Assembly: GCF_036127095.1 (NCBI RefSeq)
Contig: NZ_CP108006.1
Span: 7,927,501-7,991,500 of the forward strand
Reading direction: 5' to 3'
Origin: Streptomyces sp. NBC_00335
Lineage (GTDB): Bacteria > Actinomycetota > Actinomycetes > Streptomycetales > Streptomycetaceae
DNA: 64,000 nt
The notes beneath the pieces are model-generated. The model had not been told where the DNA came from, made no database searches, and worked only from the letters and a program-made list of their open reading frames with translations. Below are positions 51,754 to 62,400 of this stretch, in pieces. Every line of letters starts with the position of its first letter. Position 1 is the first letter of the stretch. The position numbers and the translations under genes are program-made.

Positions 51754-53541
51754 CTACGGGGCCTTGCGCGCGTGCAGGACGTACGCCTCCAGGGGGAGGG
51801 GGGTGTGGTCGAGCAGCTCCAGTCCGGCGTCGGCGAGCAGGCGGGCGTAGTGCTCGCCGCGGCGTTCGCGACCGCCGACGTTGCACATCATGTGGAGGTC
51901 CCAGGCCGTGGCCAGCGAGGGGGAACCGTCGGCGGGCAGCAGCCGCTCGATGATCAGCAGGTCGGCGTGGGCGGGCATGGCGCGGGCGCAGTGGCGCAGG
52001 ATCTCCCGGCACTGGTCGTCGTCCCAGTCGTGCAGGATGCGGGAGAGGACGTACACGTCGCCGCCGTGCGGTACGTCCGCGAAGTCGCCGCTGCGGTAGT
52101 CGCAGCGGGCGCCGCAGCCCGCGGCGTCGAGCGAGCGGCGGGCCGCCTCGACGGCGTGCGGGCGCTCCAGGAGCGTGCCCCGCAGCCCCGGGTGTGCGGT
52201 CAGGATGCGTCCGAGGAGTTCGCCGTTGCCGCCGGCGACGTCGACGACGGTGCGCGGGGTGGACGCCTGGGCCGCGGCGGTGATCACGGGGTGGGCGGGC
52301 AGCGGTCGGAACATGCGCGAACTGGCGGCCATGGAACGGTCGAAGAGGTCGGCGAGTTCGGGATCGCGCGCGAAGTGGTCGAAGTGGTTCTCGCCGAAGA
52401 GGTGGTCGAAGGCGGGCTGTCCGGTCCGTACGGTGTGGTCGAGTTCGGCGAAGGACCGGTAGAAGGGGCCCGCGTACATGAGGGCCAGCGGCCGCATCGT
52501 GTCCGGTGAGTCCGCGCGGAGCAGGGCTCCGAGCCGCGTGAGACGGAAGCTTTCCTCTTCCCCGGCGGCCTCGGCTCCGGTGTCCGTGGTGTCCCCGGCC
52601 ACGACGCCGAGCATCGTGAGGTAGCGCAGGAGCGTGGCCAGGTTCTCGGGTCGGGTGGCGGTACGCCGGGCGAGCTCCCGGGTGCCGGTGGCCTCGTACG
52701 GGTCCATGGCGTCGGGCAGGCCCAGCCGTGCGAACGCGCCGAGCGCCTGGGTGGTCCATGCACCGGTGAGCAGGCGCAGGAGCGTCTCGGCGGGCCGGTC
52801 CGGGTCCGGGCGCTCCCGGGGGTCAGCGCGGAGGTGGTCGGCGAGGGCGTCCCGGTGGTCGCCGGGCGTGTAGAGCTCCAGGCGGCGGTAGCCGCACTCT
52901 CCGGTCGCGGGGGTGGTGAAGTACAGGACCGTGCCGTCCTCGTGCGGGTTGTACCCGCCGCCGTCGGGGCGTGCGCCGTGTCGGGCGAGCACCGCGCACA
53001 GGCCGCGCAGCACCAGGGGGTCCGGGTGCTCCAGTTCGAGGGCCAGGTGGGCCTCGTGACCCCGGGCGCGTTCGTACGCGGCGATCGCTTCCAGGCCCGA
53101 GTGCGCGGGCACCGTGAGGGCGAACACCTCGACCGCGCGGTGCTCTCCGGCCGGGCCCTGGACGCGGGGACGCAGGATGCGGACGTCGAGCTCGGCCAGG
53201 TCCCGGCGGTGGCGCCGGGCCAGCCGTTCGCGCACGACGACGCTGGGCTGGGACGGGGTGTCGACGGCGAGCCCGCAGTCGGCGAGTCGGCGGCGCAGGT
53301 CCTGCGGGTCGGTGGGGAAGAGCAGCAGGCCGGCGTGGGCGAAGCGGCAGTGCGGGGCCAGGGACTCCAGTTCCGGGCCGTGCAGACCGGGCAGCAGGAG
53401 GGACAGCACGGTGGTGGTGTCGTGCTCCCGCACGAAGGCGACGGCCGCGCGCAGGCGGGCCGTGTCGTCGGGAAGCATCGTTTCGCCCCGAAGCGGCGGT
53501 CCGGCGGGGCGCGTCGCGTGGTCGGGGAGGGTCGTCGTCAT
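51754..53541 (-). CDS. two-domain SAM-dependent O-methyltransferase
   Basis: 595 residues. C-terminal part (about 250-595) is a class I O-methyltransferase of the hydroxyneurosporene/acetylserotonin type: dimerisation helices (LLTGAWTTQALGAFARLGLP), SAM motif DVAGGNG at 434-440, and LHDWDDDQC with catalytic-type His504. N-terminal 235 residues are a separate beta-rich domain (VEVFALTVPAHSGLEAIAAY, LYFTTPATGECGYRRLELYT) with a hint of a VOC fold that I cannot name. Lies directly downstream of the aromatic monooxygenase, suggesting methylation of its phenolic product. Start from ATG 53541. Confidence 0.8.
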   Translation of the reverse strand: MTTTLPDHATRPAGPPLRGETMLPDDTARLRAAVAFVREHDTTTVLSLLLPGLHGPELESLAPHCRFAHAGLLLFPTDPQDLRRRLADCGLAVDTPSQPSVVVRERLARRHRRDLAELDVRILRPRVQGPAGEHRAVEVFALTVPAHSGLEAIAAYERARGHEAHLALELEHPDPLVLRGLCAVLARHGARPDGGGYNPHEDGTVLYFTTPATGECGYRRLELYTPGDHRDALADHLRADPRERPDPDRPAETLLRLLTGAWTTQALGAFARLGLPDAMDPYEATGTRELARRTATRPENLATLLRYLTMLGVVAGDTTDTGAEAAGEEESFRLTRLGALLRADSPDTMRPLALMYAGPFYRSFAELDHTVRTGQPAFDHLFGENHFDHFARDPELADLFDRSMAASSRMFRPLPAHPVITAAAQASTPRTVVDVAGGNGELLGRILTAHPGLRGTLLERPHAVEAARRSLDAAGCGARCDYRSGDFADVPHGGDVYVLSRILHDWDDDQCREILRHCARAMPAHADLLIIERLLPADGSPSLATAWDLHMMCNVGGRERRGEHYARLLADAGLELLDHTPLPLEAYVLHARKAP

Positions 53542-53631
53542 CGCAGAGGTTCCTCGGGCGGTGCTGGGGCGGGTGCTCCGGCGGAACGGAGCATGGTGGA
53601 CCGGCTGTGCGGTGGTCGCGGGAGAGAGGGA

Positions 53632-53674
53632 GGGCGGTGCGGGGAAGAGGGGCGGTGCGGGGAAGAGGGGCGGT
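53632..53674. repeat. 18-bp tandem repeat
   Basis: Two full copies of GGGCGGTGCGGGGAAGAG (53632-53649, 53650-53667) and a partial third, between the monooxygenase stop and the methyltransferase start. Confidence 0.9.
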
Positions 53675-54888
53675 CACATGCCGACGTAGTTCTCGGCGAA
53701 CCAGTCCTGGTGGGTGCGGGAGGTGCGCAGGGAGTCGAGGCGGGCGCGCCGCAGGGAAGCCTGGAAGAACGATCCGCCTGACTGGTCCGGGGCCGGGATC
53801 GTGTGCAGCAGCCCCGTCATCCACTGGGTGAACTCCTGCGCGCGCCAGATGCGCGCCAGGGATTGCGCCGAGTAGCGGTCGAGGGCCGTGCCGTCTCCCG
53901 TGGCGAGGGTCTCGGCGAGCGCTCCGGCCAGGATCTCCGCCTCCAGTACGGCGAGGTTCGCGCCCTTCGCGGCGGCCGGCGCGGTCAGGCTCGCGGCGTC
54001 TCCGGCGAGCAGGAGCGAGCCGTGCCGCAGCGGTTCGACCACGTCGCACGCGAGGTCGACGACGCCGCGCTCGATGATCGGCCCCCTGCGCAGCGGACCG
54101 TGCTCCGCAGCGCGCATCCGCAGGTCGAGTTCGTCCCAGATCCGCTCCTCGGACCAGGCGTCGGCCGGGGCGCCGCGCCGGCACTGGAGGTAGTACCGCG
54201 TGACCTGCGGGCTGCGCGCCATGTGGCCGGCGAAGCCGCGGTCGTGGACGGCGTACCCGACGGCGTCGATGCTCGGCGGAGCTTCGGCGAGCAGACCGAG
54301 CCAGCTCACGCCCAGGTCGTGGTGGTGGCGGACCGCGTCGGGCGGCAGCGAGCGGCGGGACGCTCCGTGGCGGCCGTCGCAGCCGGCGACGTACCGGGCG
54401 TCCCATCGGGCGGGGCGGCCGTCCGGCTCCCGGGCGGTGACGTACGGCCGGGGGCCGTCGGCGTCGTGGACCGCCAGCGCCTCGGTCGCGAAGTGGATCC
54501 TGCCACCGGCGTCGAGGTAGTGCGTCAGGAGGTCCGTGACCAGGTTCTGCTGCGGATAGACGGTGTGCTGCTCGGCCCGTCCCAGGGAGCCGTAGTCGAG
54601 GCGGAAGCTGCCGTCCCCGGTACGGAACTCGCACACACCGTGGGTGCGTCCGTGCCGGTGCAAGCCGTCGGCGAGGCCGTGGCGGTCCAGGATCCGTACG
54701 GTGTTCGGAGCGAGGAAGCCGGCCCGGGCCCGGGTCTGGACGTGTAAGCGGTCGGCGCGCTCGAGAACGACGCAGTCGATCCCGGCGGCGAGCAGGAGGT
54801 TGGCGAGCACCAAGCCGGCGGGGCCGGCGCCGAGCACGAGCACATCGGCCGATGCCCGTAATCCTGGAAGATTCTGACTTTCTGTCAT
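53674..54888 (-). CDS. FAD aromatic monooxygenase (4-hydroxybenzoate 3-hydroxylase-like)
   Basis: 404 residues from ATG 54888; an ATG at 54918 is possible and no strong ribosome-binding site decides. FAD-binding GAGPAG at 20-25, ARYVAGCDGRHGASRR (the GD-type motif) and LLLAGDAASLTAPAAAKGAN near residue 290. QTRARAGFLAPNTVRILDRH, YPQQNLVTDLL and AHEFTQW-like QEFTQWMTGLL follow the PobA group of p-hydroxybenzoate hydroxylases; typical length for that group. Hydroxylates a para-hydroxylated aromatic acid ortho to the OH. Its neighbours suggest a biosynthetic rather than catabolic role. Confidence 0.85.
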   Translation of the reverse strand: MTESQNLPGLRASADVLVLGAGPAGLVLANLLLAAGIDCVVLERADRLHVQTRARAGFLAPNTVRILDRHGLADGLHRHGRTHGVCEFRTGDGSFRLDYGSLGRAEQHTVYPQQNLVTDLLTHYLDAGGRIHFATEALAVHDADGPRPYVTAREPDGRPARWDARYVAGCDGRHGASRRSLPPDAVRHHHDLGVSWLGLLAEAPPSIDAVGYAVHDRGFAGHMARSPQVTRYYLQCRRGAPADAWSEERIWDELDLRMRAAEHGPLRRGPIIERGVVDLACDVVEPLRHGSLLLAGDAASLTAPAAAKGANLAVLEAEILAGALAETLATGDGTALDRYSAQSLARIWRAQEFTQWMTGLLHTIPAPDQSGGSFFQASLRRARLDSLRTSRTHQDWFAENYVGM

Positions 54889-55919
<1,031 letters not shown>

Positions 55920-55926
55920 CGGGAGC

Positions 55927-55961
55927 GCTCCAACAGAGCGGCTCCGCAGCTCTGTTGGAGC
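55927..55961 (+). terminator. terminator after the Rpf gene
   Basis: Thirteen-bp perfect stem GCTCCAACAGAGC (55927-55939) with 55949-55961, 9-base loop, 8 bases after the stop. Confidence 0.85.
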
Positions 55962-56569
55962 TGTGTCGACCGGACGCCCGCCAGGTCGGCTCTTGGTGCT
56001 CCATCGTCGGTGGTGCCATCGCTAACTCACCGCTCGGGGGAGGTAGTTCACCAGCCGTCATCGTCGGCCCATCGCGTGTCCCGGAGCCGGTGACCGGTGC
56101 ACGTCGGATGGCGAGGCCGTCGACCGGTTCGACACCCGGAAGTTCCGCGAACGGCTTCCCCGGCGCGATGAGTTTCCCGCGCGGCGCCCGCTGCCGATCA
56201 ACACGTACGGCATGTATCGGACTGCCGTGTCCACCAGCAGGCGCCAGTGCGCGCAGGCGCCCGCCTGCCCCGTTGTACGGCTCCGGCCGACGGCGTCGGC
56301 CGACGGCTCCGGTACGTGCCGAGCCCGTCGGCACGGGCCGGGTTGCCCCGGTCGGGGCGGCCCCGTCCCGACCGGGGCTGCCGTATGCGCGAGGTCTGTG
56401 GAATCGGCACCGTCGGGCTGGCCGTGCACCGTGGTTGACCTGCGGTTTCATTCGGAATTCCGAGGGTGTGGGGGTGCGGTGTGCGGATGCGGGCCCGGGG
56501 GGCCTGTGTCAGCTTGGTACGAGTGGGGGCTGGACCGGGGGGCGTCTTCCCCGAAGGGGTGCATCACAG
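55962..56569. other. intergenic region with hairpin cluster
   Basis: No convincing gene. Three consecutive hairpins lie at 56286-56300 (GCCGAC/GTCGGC), 56316-56334 (GTGCCGA/TCGGCAC) and 56345-56378 (12-bp GCCCCGGTCGGG stem). A TTGACC at 56437 could be a weak -35 for the next gene. Confidence 0.5.
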
Positions 56570-56998
56570 ATGAACCGACTTCTCGCCACGGCCGTGAGCA
56601 CGGCCGCCGCAGCGCTTCTCGTGGGCGGTGGGGCAGCCTCGGCCTTCGCCGCAGGGCCCACCGACGACGCGACCACGAAGCTGTGCAGCAGTCTGACCGA
56701 ACTCAAGGCCGACAACGCGAAGTTGCGCACGCTCGACCCGGCGACAGCCACCAAGGACCAGATCAAGGACGCGCACAACGCCGTCCAGGAAGACTGGAAG
56801 ACCGTCGCCGAGTCCACGGCGCAGTTCAACGCCGCCCAGAAGGACGCGGTCAAGTATGCCGCCGACGACGTGAAGAAGACGTACGAGGACCTGCCCGGCG
56901 ACACCACCGGCGCCGAGGTCCTCGCCAAGCTCACCCCGGACCTGCAGAAGCTCGACACGGCCGTCGCGAGCGCCCAGACCGGCCTGCAGTGCGGCTGA
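56570..56998 (+). CDS. small secreted helical protein
   Basis: 142 residues; GAAGGGG lies about ten bases before ATG 56570. Sec signal (LLATAVSTAAAALLVGGGAA, SAFAAG). The mature part is mostly helical and charged (ATTKLCSSLTELKADNAKLR, AVQEDWKTVAESTAQFNAAQ) with Cys at position about 39 and near the C-terminus (GLQCG), likely one disulfide. No family I can name. It sits between Rpf and a NodB deacetylase, both secreted and wall-active. Confidence 0.75.
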   Translation: MNRLLATAVSTAAAALLVGGGAASAFAAGPTDDATTKLCSSLTELKADNAKLRTLDPATATKDQIKDAHNAVQEDWKTVAESTAQFNAAQKDAVKYAADDVKKTYEDLPGDTTGAEVLAKLTPDLQKLDTAVASAQTGLQCG

Positions 56999-57181
56999 CC
57001 CGGAGGTAGCACCGGGCCGGGCGCGGCACGGGCACCCCGCTCCGCCAGGAGCGGGCACCCGGTGCCGCCGGCCGGTCACGCAGAGTGCGGCCGAGGAGGT
57101 CGCAGGCCCGTACGCGGGTCGGTGGCGGGCAGTGGCCCGAGTTGTCCGACAGCAACGCCGGCTCCCCAGGGGAGCCGAAGA

Positions 57182-57222
57182 CAGGACCCGGCCGGGGACG
57201 AGGAGGCCCCGGCCGGGTCCTG
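57182..57222 (+). terminator. terminator before the deacetylase gene
   Basis: Sixteen-bp perfect stem CAGGACCCGGCCGGGG (57182-57197) with 57207-57222, 9-base loop. A smaller hairpin (8-bp, CCCGCTCC) at 57036-57055 precedes it. Confidence 0.75.
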
Positions 57223-57374
57223 CTGCGCACCGGCGCTGGAGCGGGTCGTACGTCCCGTCCGCGCCGGGCCTCCGTATGGGCCGATCGGGGGAGGACGGCG
57301 CCGCATCGGACGGCCTAGCCTGGACCGGCAGGAGTGGGAGACCGGGGGGCCGAGTCCGAAGGAAGAGCGCCTCC

Positions 57375-58184
57375 ATGGGCATCACCCGCAGTTCCGCAAG
57401 CCGTCTTCGTGCGGGATCCGTCGTCGCGGCTGCCGCCGCCCTCGTCCTGTCGGCGGCCGCCGGCGCATCCGCCTTCGCCGCCCCGAGCGGCCCGGCCGCC
57501 CCGGCCGACGGATCGGCCGGGCGGTCCGCGGCGGGCCCCGCGTCAGCCGTGAGCGCCTACGGCCCGGCTCAGGTGCCGCTGGGGATCTCCCGGCTGGCGC
57601 AGGGCCCCGGTCACGACATCGCCATCACCATCGACGACGGTCCGGATCCGCGCTGGACGCCCCAGGTCCTCCAGGTGCTGCGGGAGAACCACGTCAAGGC
57701 CACCTTCTGCATGATCGGAACCCGCGCGCAGCAGTACCCGGACCTGGTGCGGGCGGTCGCCGCCGAGGGGCACAGTCTCTGTGACCACTCGGTCGACCAC
57801 GACGTGACCATGGACCACAAGCCCGTCGCGTACCAGCGGCAGCAGATCATCGATGGCAAGTCCATGATCGAGCAGGCGGCGCCGGGGGTCGCCGTCCGCT
57901 ACTACCGCGCTCCCGGGGGCGCCTTCACCCCGGACAGCCGTGCGATAGCCGCCGCGAGCGGGATGCGGCCGCTGGGCTGGAGCGTGGACCCCAAGGACTG
58001 GAGCAGGCCGGGCCTGCCGGCGATCGTCGCCACCGTGGAGGGAAGCCTGCCCGCGCAGCCGACGGTCCTCTTCCACGACGGGGGCGGAGACCGCAGCGAG
58101 ACGGTCGCGGCGCTCAAGGAATACCTGCCGTGGCTCACGGCGCGGGGCTACACCTTCACCTTTCCGAAGCTCGCCACCCCGTAG
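57375..58184 (+). CDS. secreted polysaccharide deacetylase (NodB family, CE4)
   Basis: 269 residues from ATG 57375. Signal peptide (VVAAAAALVLSAAAGASAFA). NodB homology: ITIDDGPDPRWTP with metal Asp and catalytic Asp, LCDHSVDHDVTMDH with the HxxxH metal pair, YYRAPGGAF (motif 3) and VLFHDGGGDRSETVAALKEY (motif 5). Likely removes N-acetyl groups from chitin or peptidoglycan. One enzyme in the plus-strand secreted block. Confidence 0.9.
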   Translation: MGITRSSASRLRAGSVVAAAAALVLSAAAGASAFAAPSGPAAPADGSAGRSAAGPASAVSAYGPAQVPLGISRLAQGPGHDIAITIDDGPDPRWTPQVLQVLRENHVKATFCMIGTRAQQYPDLVRAVAAEGHSLCDHSVDHDVTMDHKPVAYQRQQIIDGKSMIEQAAPGVAVRYYRAPGGAFTPDSRAIAAASGMRPLGWSVDPKDWSRPGLPAIVATVEGSLPAQPTVLFHDGGGDRSETVAALKEYLPWLTARGYTFTFPKLATP

Positions 58185-58650
58185 ATCCGCGATGCGCGGG
58201 TACCCGCTCGACGAGTGCGGCGCGGCGATGGCAACGCCGTGCGGTTCCTCCTCCGGGCCGTGATATGCATCACGACCCGCACGGCCCGCACGGCGCCTCG
58301 GTGGCCTCCTCGGTGATCCTGCACCTCGCGACATTTCGCGCTATGTCACTGTTTGGCCTTGACATGCCGTACTCCACCAGAAATGGAATCTGACCCTCCG
58401 GTTTTCTCGTCGCCAACAGGGCTGACGGGGAGGGATTCTGTCGGCGGGCCAGGCGGGTGCCGGAGTGGCGGCGACGGGGGAATGCACGATCTTCCGGCCG
58501 TTTCAAGCCATGGCCCGAGCGTCCCGCGGGGCTGAGCGGCGGTCGCTTGCCAGGCCGTCGGAGGGCTTCTAAGAATGGCGACTCCTCCGGTCCTCCGGCG
58601 CCCGTGCGGTCCGGCGCCGGGAGCTTCGCGATCACCGAGTGAGGTCCCGC
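58185..58650. other. leader region of the CAP gene
   Basis: No protein-like frame. A consensus -35 TTGACA (58359-58364) faces the CAP gene, with an AT-rich AATGGAATCT at a -10-compatible distance, implying an untranslated leader of about 260 bases. Confidence 0.45.
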
Positions 58651-59388
58651 ATGAAGAAGCACCGTAAGAAGACGCACCAAAGGAAAATAGCCGTCGCCGT
58701 CGGAGTACTGGCCCTCGTGGCCGTCCCCACCACCGCCATGGCCTGCCTCGACCCCCAGGCGACCGGCCCGATGCGGCCCGTCGCAGCCGAGCAGCAGGGC
58801 GGTCCCTGGGACGCCGACTCCCACGGCGACCTCCATGGAGACTCCTACGGCGACCCCTACGGAGACCCTGGCGCGCAGCAGCCCGTCGAGGTCCCGGTTC
58901 AGCCCGGCGGCCCCGCCGAGATCGTCGAGCAGCCGGCCGTCCAGCCCCCGGTCGTCCAGCCGCCCGCCGAGCCGGCCGGGACCCCCGCGCCCTCGGACTC
59001 CGCGGCACCCTCCGGTGCGGTGGCCGAGGTCCTCGCGCTCGTCAACAAGGAGCGGGCCACGGTCGGGTGCCCCGTGCTGACCGTCAACGCGAAGCTGACG
59101 AAGGCCGCGCAGGACCACAGTGAGGACATGGCCGCCCACTCGCAGATGTCCCACACCGGCTCCGACGGCTCCGACCCGGGTCAGCGGATCACCCGCGCCG
59201 GGTACCAGTGGAGGACGTACGCCGAGAACGTCGCGTACGGCTACGACACCGCCGCCAAGGTCATGGACGGCTGGATGAACAGCCCGGGGCACAAGCGGAA
59301 CATCCTCGACTGCAACGTCAAGGAGATCGGCATCGGCCTCGCGCAGCCCGGTCACTACTGGACACAGGACTTCGGCGCCACCCGCTGA
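58651..59388 (+). CDS. secreted CAP/SCP-domain protein
   Basis: 245 residues from ATG 58651 (GAGG six bases upstream). Basic start, signal helix (IAVAVGVLALVAVPTTAMAC). A hydrophilic region with GD(S/P)YGDP-like repeats and a Pro/Gln/Val-rich linker (about 75-115) leads to a CAP domain (about 125-245): VLALVNKERATVGCPVLTVN, AQDHSEDMAAHSQMSH, YAENVAYGYDTAAKVMDGWM and NSPGHKRNILD, with conserved His and Glu. Bacterial CAP proteins are secreted, with proposed wall or calcium-linked roles. Confidence 0.9.
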   Translation: MKKHRKKTHQRKIAVAVGVLALVAVPTTAMACLDPQATGPMRPVAAEQQGGPWDADSHGDLHGDSYGDPYGDPGAQQPVEVPVQPGGPAEIVEQPAVQPPVVQPPAEPAGTPAPSDSAAPSGAVAEVLALVNKERATVGCPVLTVNAKLTKAAQDHSEDMAAHSQMSHTGSDGSDPGQRITRAGYQWRTYAENVAYGYDTAAKVMDGWMNSPGHKRNILDCNVKEIGIGLAQPGHYWTQDFGATR

Positions 59389-59431
59389 TCCGGATCCCCC
59401 TGATCCGGATCCCCTTGCTCTCCGAAGGCGG

Positions 59432-59476
59432 CGCTGCCGGCGCCGGTCAGGGACTCCCCGACCGGCGCCGGCAGCG
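59432..59476. terminator. bidirectional terminator
   Basis: Seventeen-bp perfect stem starting CGCTGCCGGCGCCGGTC (59432-59448) with 59460-59476, 11-base loop, ending three bases before the NRPS stop. It serves the CAP gene from the left and the NRPS operon from the right. A 15-bp tandem duplication (TGATCCGGATCCCCC twice) precedes it. Confidence 0.8.
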
Positions 59477-59478
59477 GG

Positions 59479-62400
59479 TCATCCGCAGGCCGCGGTCAGT
59501 GCCGCGGTGAACTCCGCGGCCAGTTCGGTGATCACCGGGAGGTCGAAGGCCAGCGCGTTGTACTGCAGCCAGCACCGCAGGCCGCCGTCCGGCTGCTCGA
59601 CCACGGTCAGCTCGGGCACCCCCCGGTCGCCGCCCGGCAGCGGCCAGGGGACGGTGCTCCCGCGCGGCAGTTCCCAGGGTGCGCAGGCCAGGCCGGGCAG
59701 TTGGGCGGGCGCGGCCCACGCCTCGTAGCGGAGCCAGGCCGCGAAGGGCACGGACGGACTGAACTCGGCGAACGGGTACAGCTGGTGGTCCAGTGCCTCG
59801 CTGTAGACCGCCCGCAGCCGGTCTACCAGCTCGGCGAAACCAGGTCCGCCGCTCGCGTCCACACGCAGCAGCAGCGACTGGACGAAGCAGCCCACCGTCC
59901 GCTCGGCTTCCGGGCGCGGGCGGCCGGGCACCGGGGTCATCACCACCAGGTCGGGGCGGCCGCTGCGGCTCGCCAGCAGTCCGGTCCAGGCCGCCGTGAC
60001 GGCCAGGAAGGGAGTGGCGCCCAGCTCGGCAGCCCGGGCCCGCAGGGCTTCGGCCAGTGCGGCCGGTACCTCGAACTCGTGCGCCTGGGTGAGCACTTCG
60101 TCCACCGCGCGGCGGCCGGCGAACTGCTCGACGGCCTCCGGCGCCCCGGCCAGCGCGGCCTGGAAGTGGGCCCGTGAGGCCGGCCAGTGCGCGTTCGCCC
60201 AGTCCACCAACTCCTGGTAGCCGGGGCCCGAGCGGGCCGGTGGCGCCGACCGGCCCCGCCGCAGTGCCGAGTAGAACACCCCGAGGTCGGCCAGCAGCAC
60301 ACCGACCGACCAGCCGTCGGAGACCATGTGGTGCACCGCGACCAGCACCACGTGGTCGGTCTCCGACCGGCTGACCACCAGAAGGCGCGCCATCGGGTCG
60401 CGGGCCAGGTCGGTGAGACGGTCGCGCTCGACCAGCAGCAGGGCGTCGACCTCCGCGTCCGTGGCCCCCGGGGCCCGGGTCAGCGTGATCCGCACCCGGG
60501 GCTCCTCGTCCAGCACCGCCCGTACGACGCCTTCCCCCGCCGCCTCGAACCGGGTCCGCAGCGCCGGATGGCGCCGGACCGCCTCGGTGAGCGCCCGGCC
60601 GAGGGTCTCCGGTTCGAGCCGGTCGGTGACCCGGAACAGTGCCGTCACCGCGCCGGCGTCCCGCCCGGGGGCCTCGGCCATCCAGCGGAAGAAGTTCTCC
60701 TGCTGCGAGGTGAGCGCGACGGCGTGCGGCTGCGCACGGAGCGCGGCCAGGTAGGGGGTCACGGCCGTTTCCGTCCCGGTAGCTTCTCCGGCAGCTTCTC
60801 CGGCAGCCCCGCCGTCAGCGGCATTCCGCCGCCGGTCGGGGTGGTCCAGCCAAGCGGCCTGGGAGCGCAGCGAGGGCCGCTCGAAGACCAGGGCGGTGCT
60901 CGCCCGGACCCCGAACTCGCCGCTGATGCCGGTGGCGAGCTGGACGGCCCGGAACGAGTCGCCGCCGAGCGCGAAGAACTCGGCCGCCACGTCGGTGACC
61001 GGCCGGCCGAGCAGGCGCCGCCAGAGTCCGGCCAGCCGCAGTTCCGTAGGGGAGGACGGGGCGACCGCGGTACCGGTGGACTCCGCGGGTGCGTCGAACA
61101 GCGGGCGGAGCCGGTGCTTGAGCACCTTGCCGCTCGGATTCCTGGGCAGGTCGCCGGCGAGCAGGATCCGGACCGGCAGTTCGGGCCGGCTCAACCGGGC
61201 GCTGAGGAACAGCCGGAGCTCGTCCAGGTCCAGACCGGCGGGCCCGGCCACCACGACCGCCACCGGGACGGCGCCCATCACGGGGTGCGGGAGGCCGAGC
61301 GCGGCCGCGTCGGCGACCGCGGGGTGCTCGTGCAGGACCTCCTCGATCCGCAGCGTGGAAACCTTCAGCGCACCGCTCTTGATGACGTCGCTCTCCCGGT
61401 CGACCAGGTACAGGTAGCCGTCCGGGTCGAGGCGGCCGACATCGCCCATCCGTACCCAGCCGTCCTGGAACACCCGGGAGCTCTCGGCAGCGGCCCCCAG
61501 GTAGCCGCGGGGCGGTCCGGGCTGGCGCAGCCAGACCTCGCCGGCCTGCCCGGCGGGCAGCGGCAGCCCGTCCGCGTCGAGGATCCGGAGGTCACCGGGG
61601 TTCGCCGGGCGGCCCAGCGAGCCGGGGCGGCGGGTGTCGACCACGGTGGAGATCTGCGCGGGCGAGGCCTCGGCGGAGGTGTAGGTGTTGACCAGCGTCG
61701 CGCCCGGCAACGCCGCGGCCAGCGCGGCCGCCACCGGTACGGGCAGTGCGGCGGCGGAGGAGTTGACCAGGCGCAGACTGCTCAGGTCGTACCGTCCCGC
61801 GGTGCCCGCGTTGACCAGTTCGATCGCCATCGAGGGCACCAGGAAGGCGGTGCCGATCCCGAACTTCTCGACCGCGCCGCCGAACCGGTCCGCGTCGAAG
61901 CGCGGCAGGCTGAGCAGCGTGGGCGCGGCGGTCAGCGCGCCCAGCAGCATCACCTGGCCCGCGTTGGTCCCGATCGGGAAGGCGTGCAGGGCGTACCGCG
62001 AGTGTGCGTAGGCGCGGCGGCGGGGGCGGGCGTCCAGGCCCGCGGTCAGGTTTCCGTGCGCGGCGAGCACGCCCTTGGGCGCGCCGGTGGTGCCGGAGGT
62101 GCCGATCACCTGGGCCGGGTCGGCCGGGCCGACCCGGTGCGGCGGACCGGCCGGCGGCTCGGGGTGCGCCGCCAGCAGGTCGTCCAGCCGCAGGTCCACC
62201 AGTCCCGGAATGGTGGGCAGGCCGCCTACGCGCTCCTGACCCTCTCCCTCTCCCTCGTCGTCACCGTCCCGCAGGACCGTGCCGGCTCCGGCCAGTGCGG
62301 CCAGGGCGGCGGCATCGGCCTCCGACAGGTCCTCACGGACCGGGACCGGTACCCCGCCCGCGTACTGGACGGCGAGGAAGCCGACCGCGTACCGCTCCCA

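Noticed and set aside
55955..56569. Extension of the small secreted protein frame upstream of 56570
   Set aside because: Signal peptide and ribosome-binding site fix the start at 56570; the upstream part is not protein-like.
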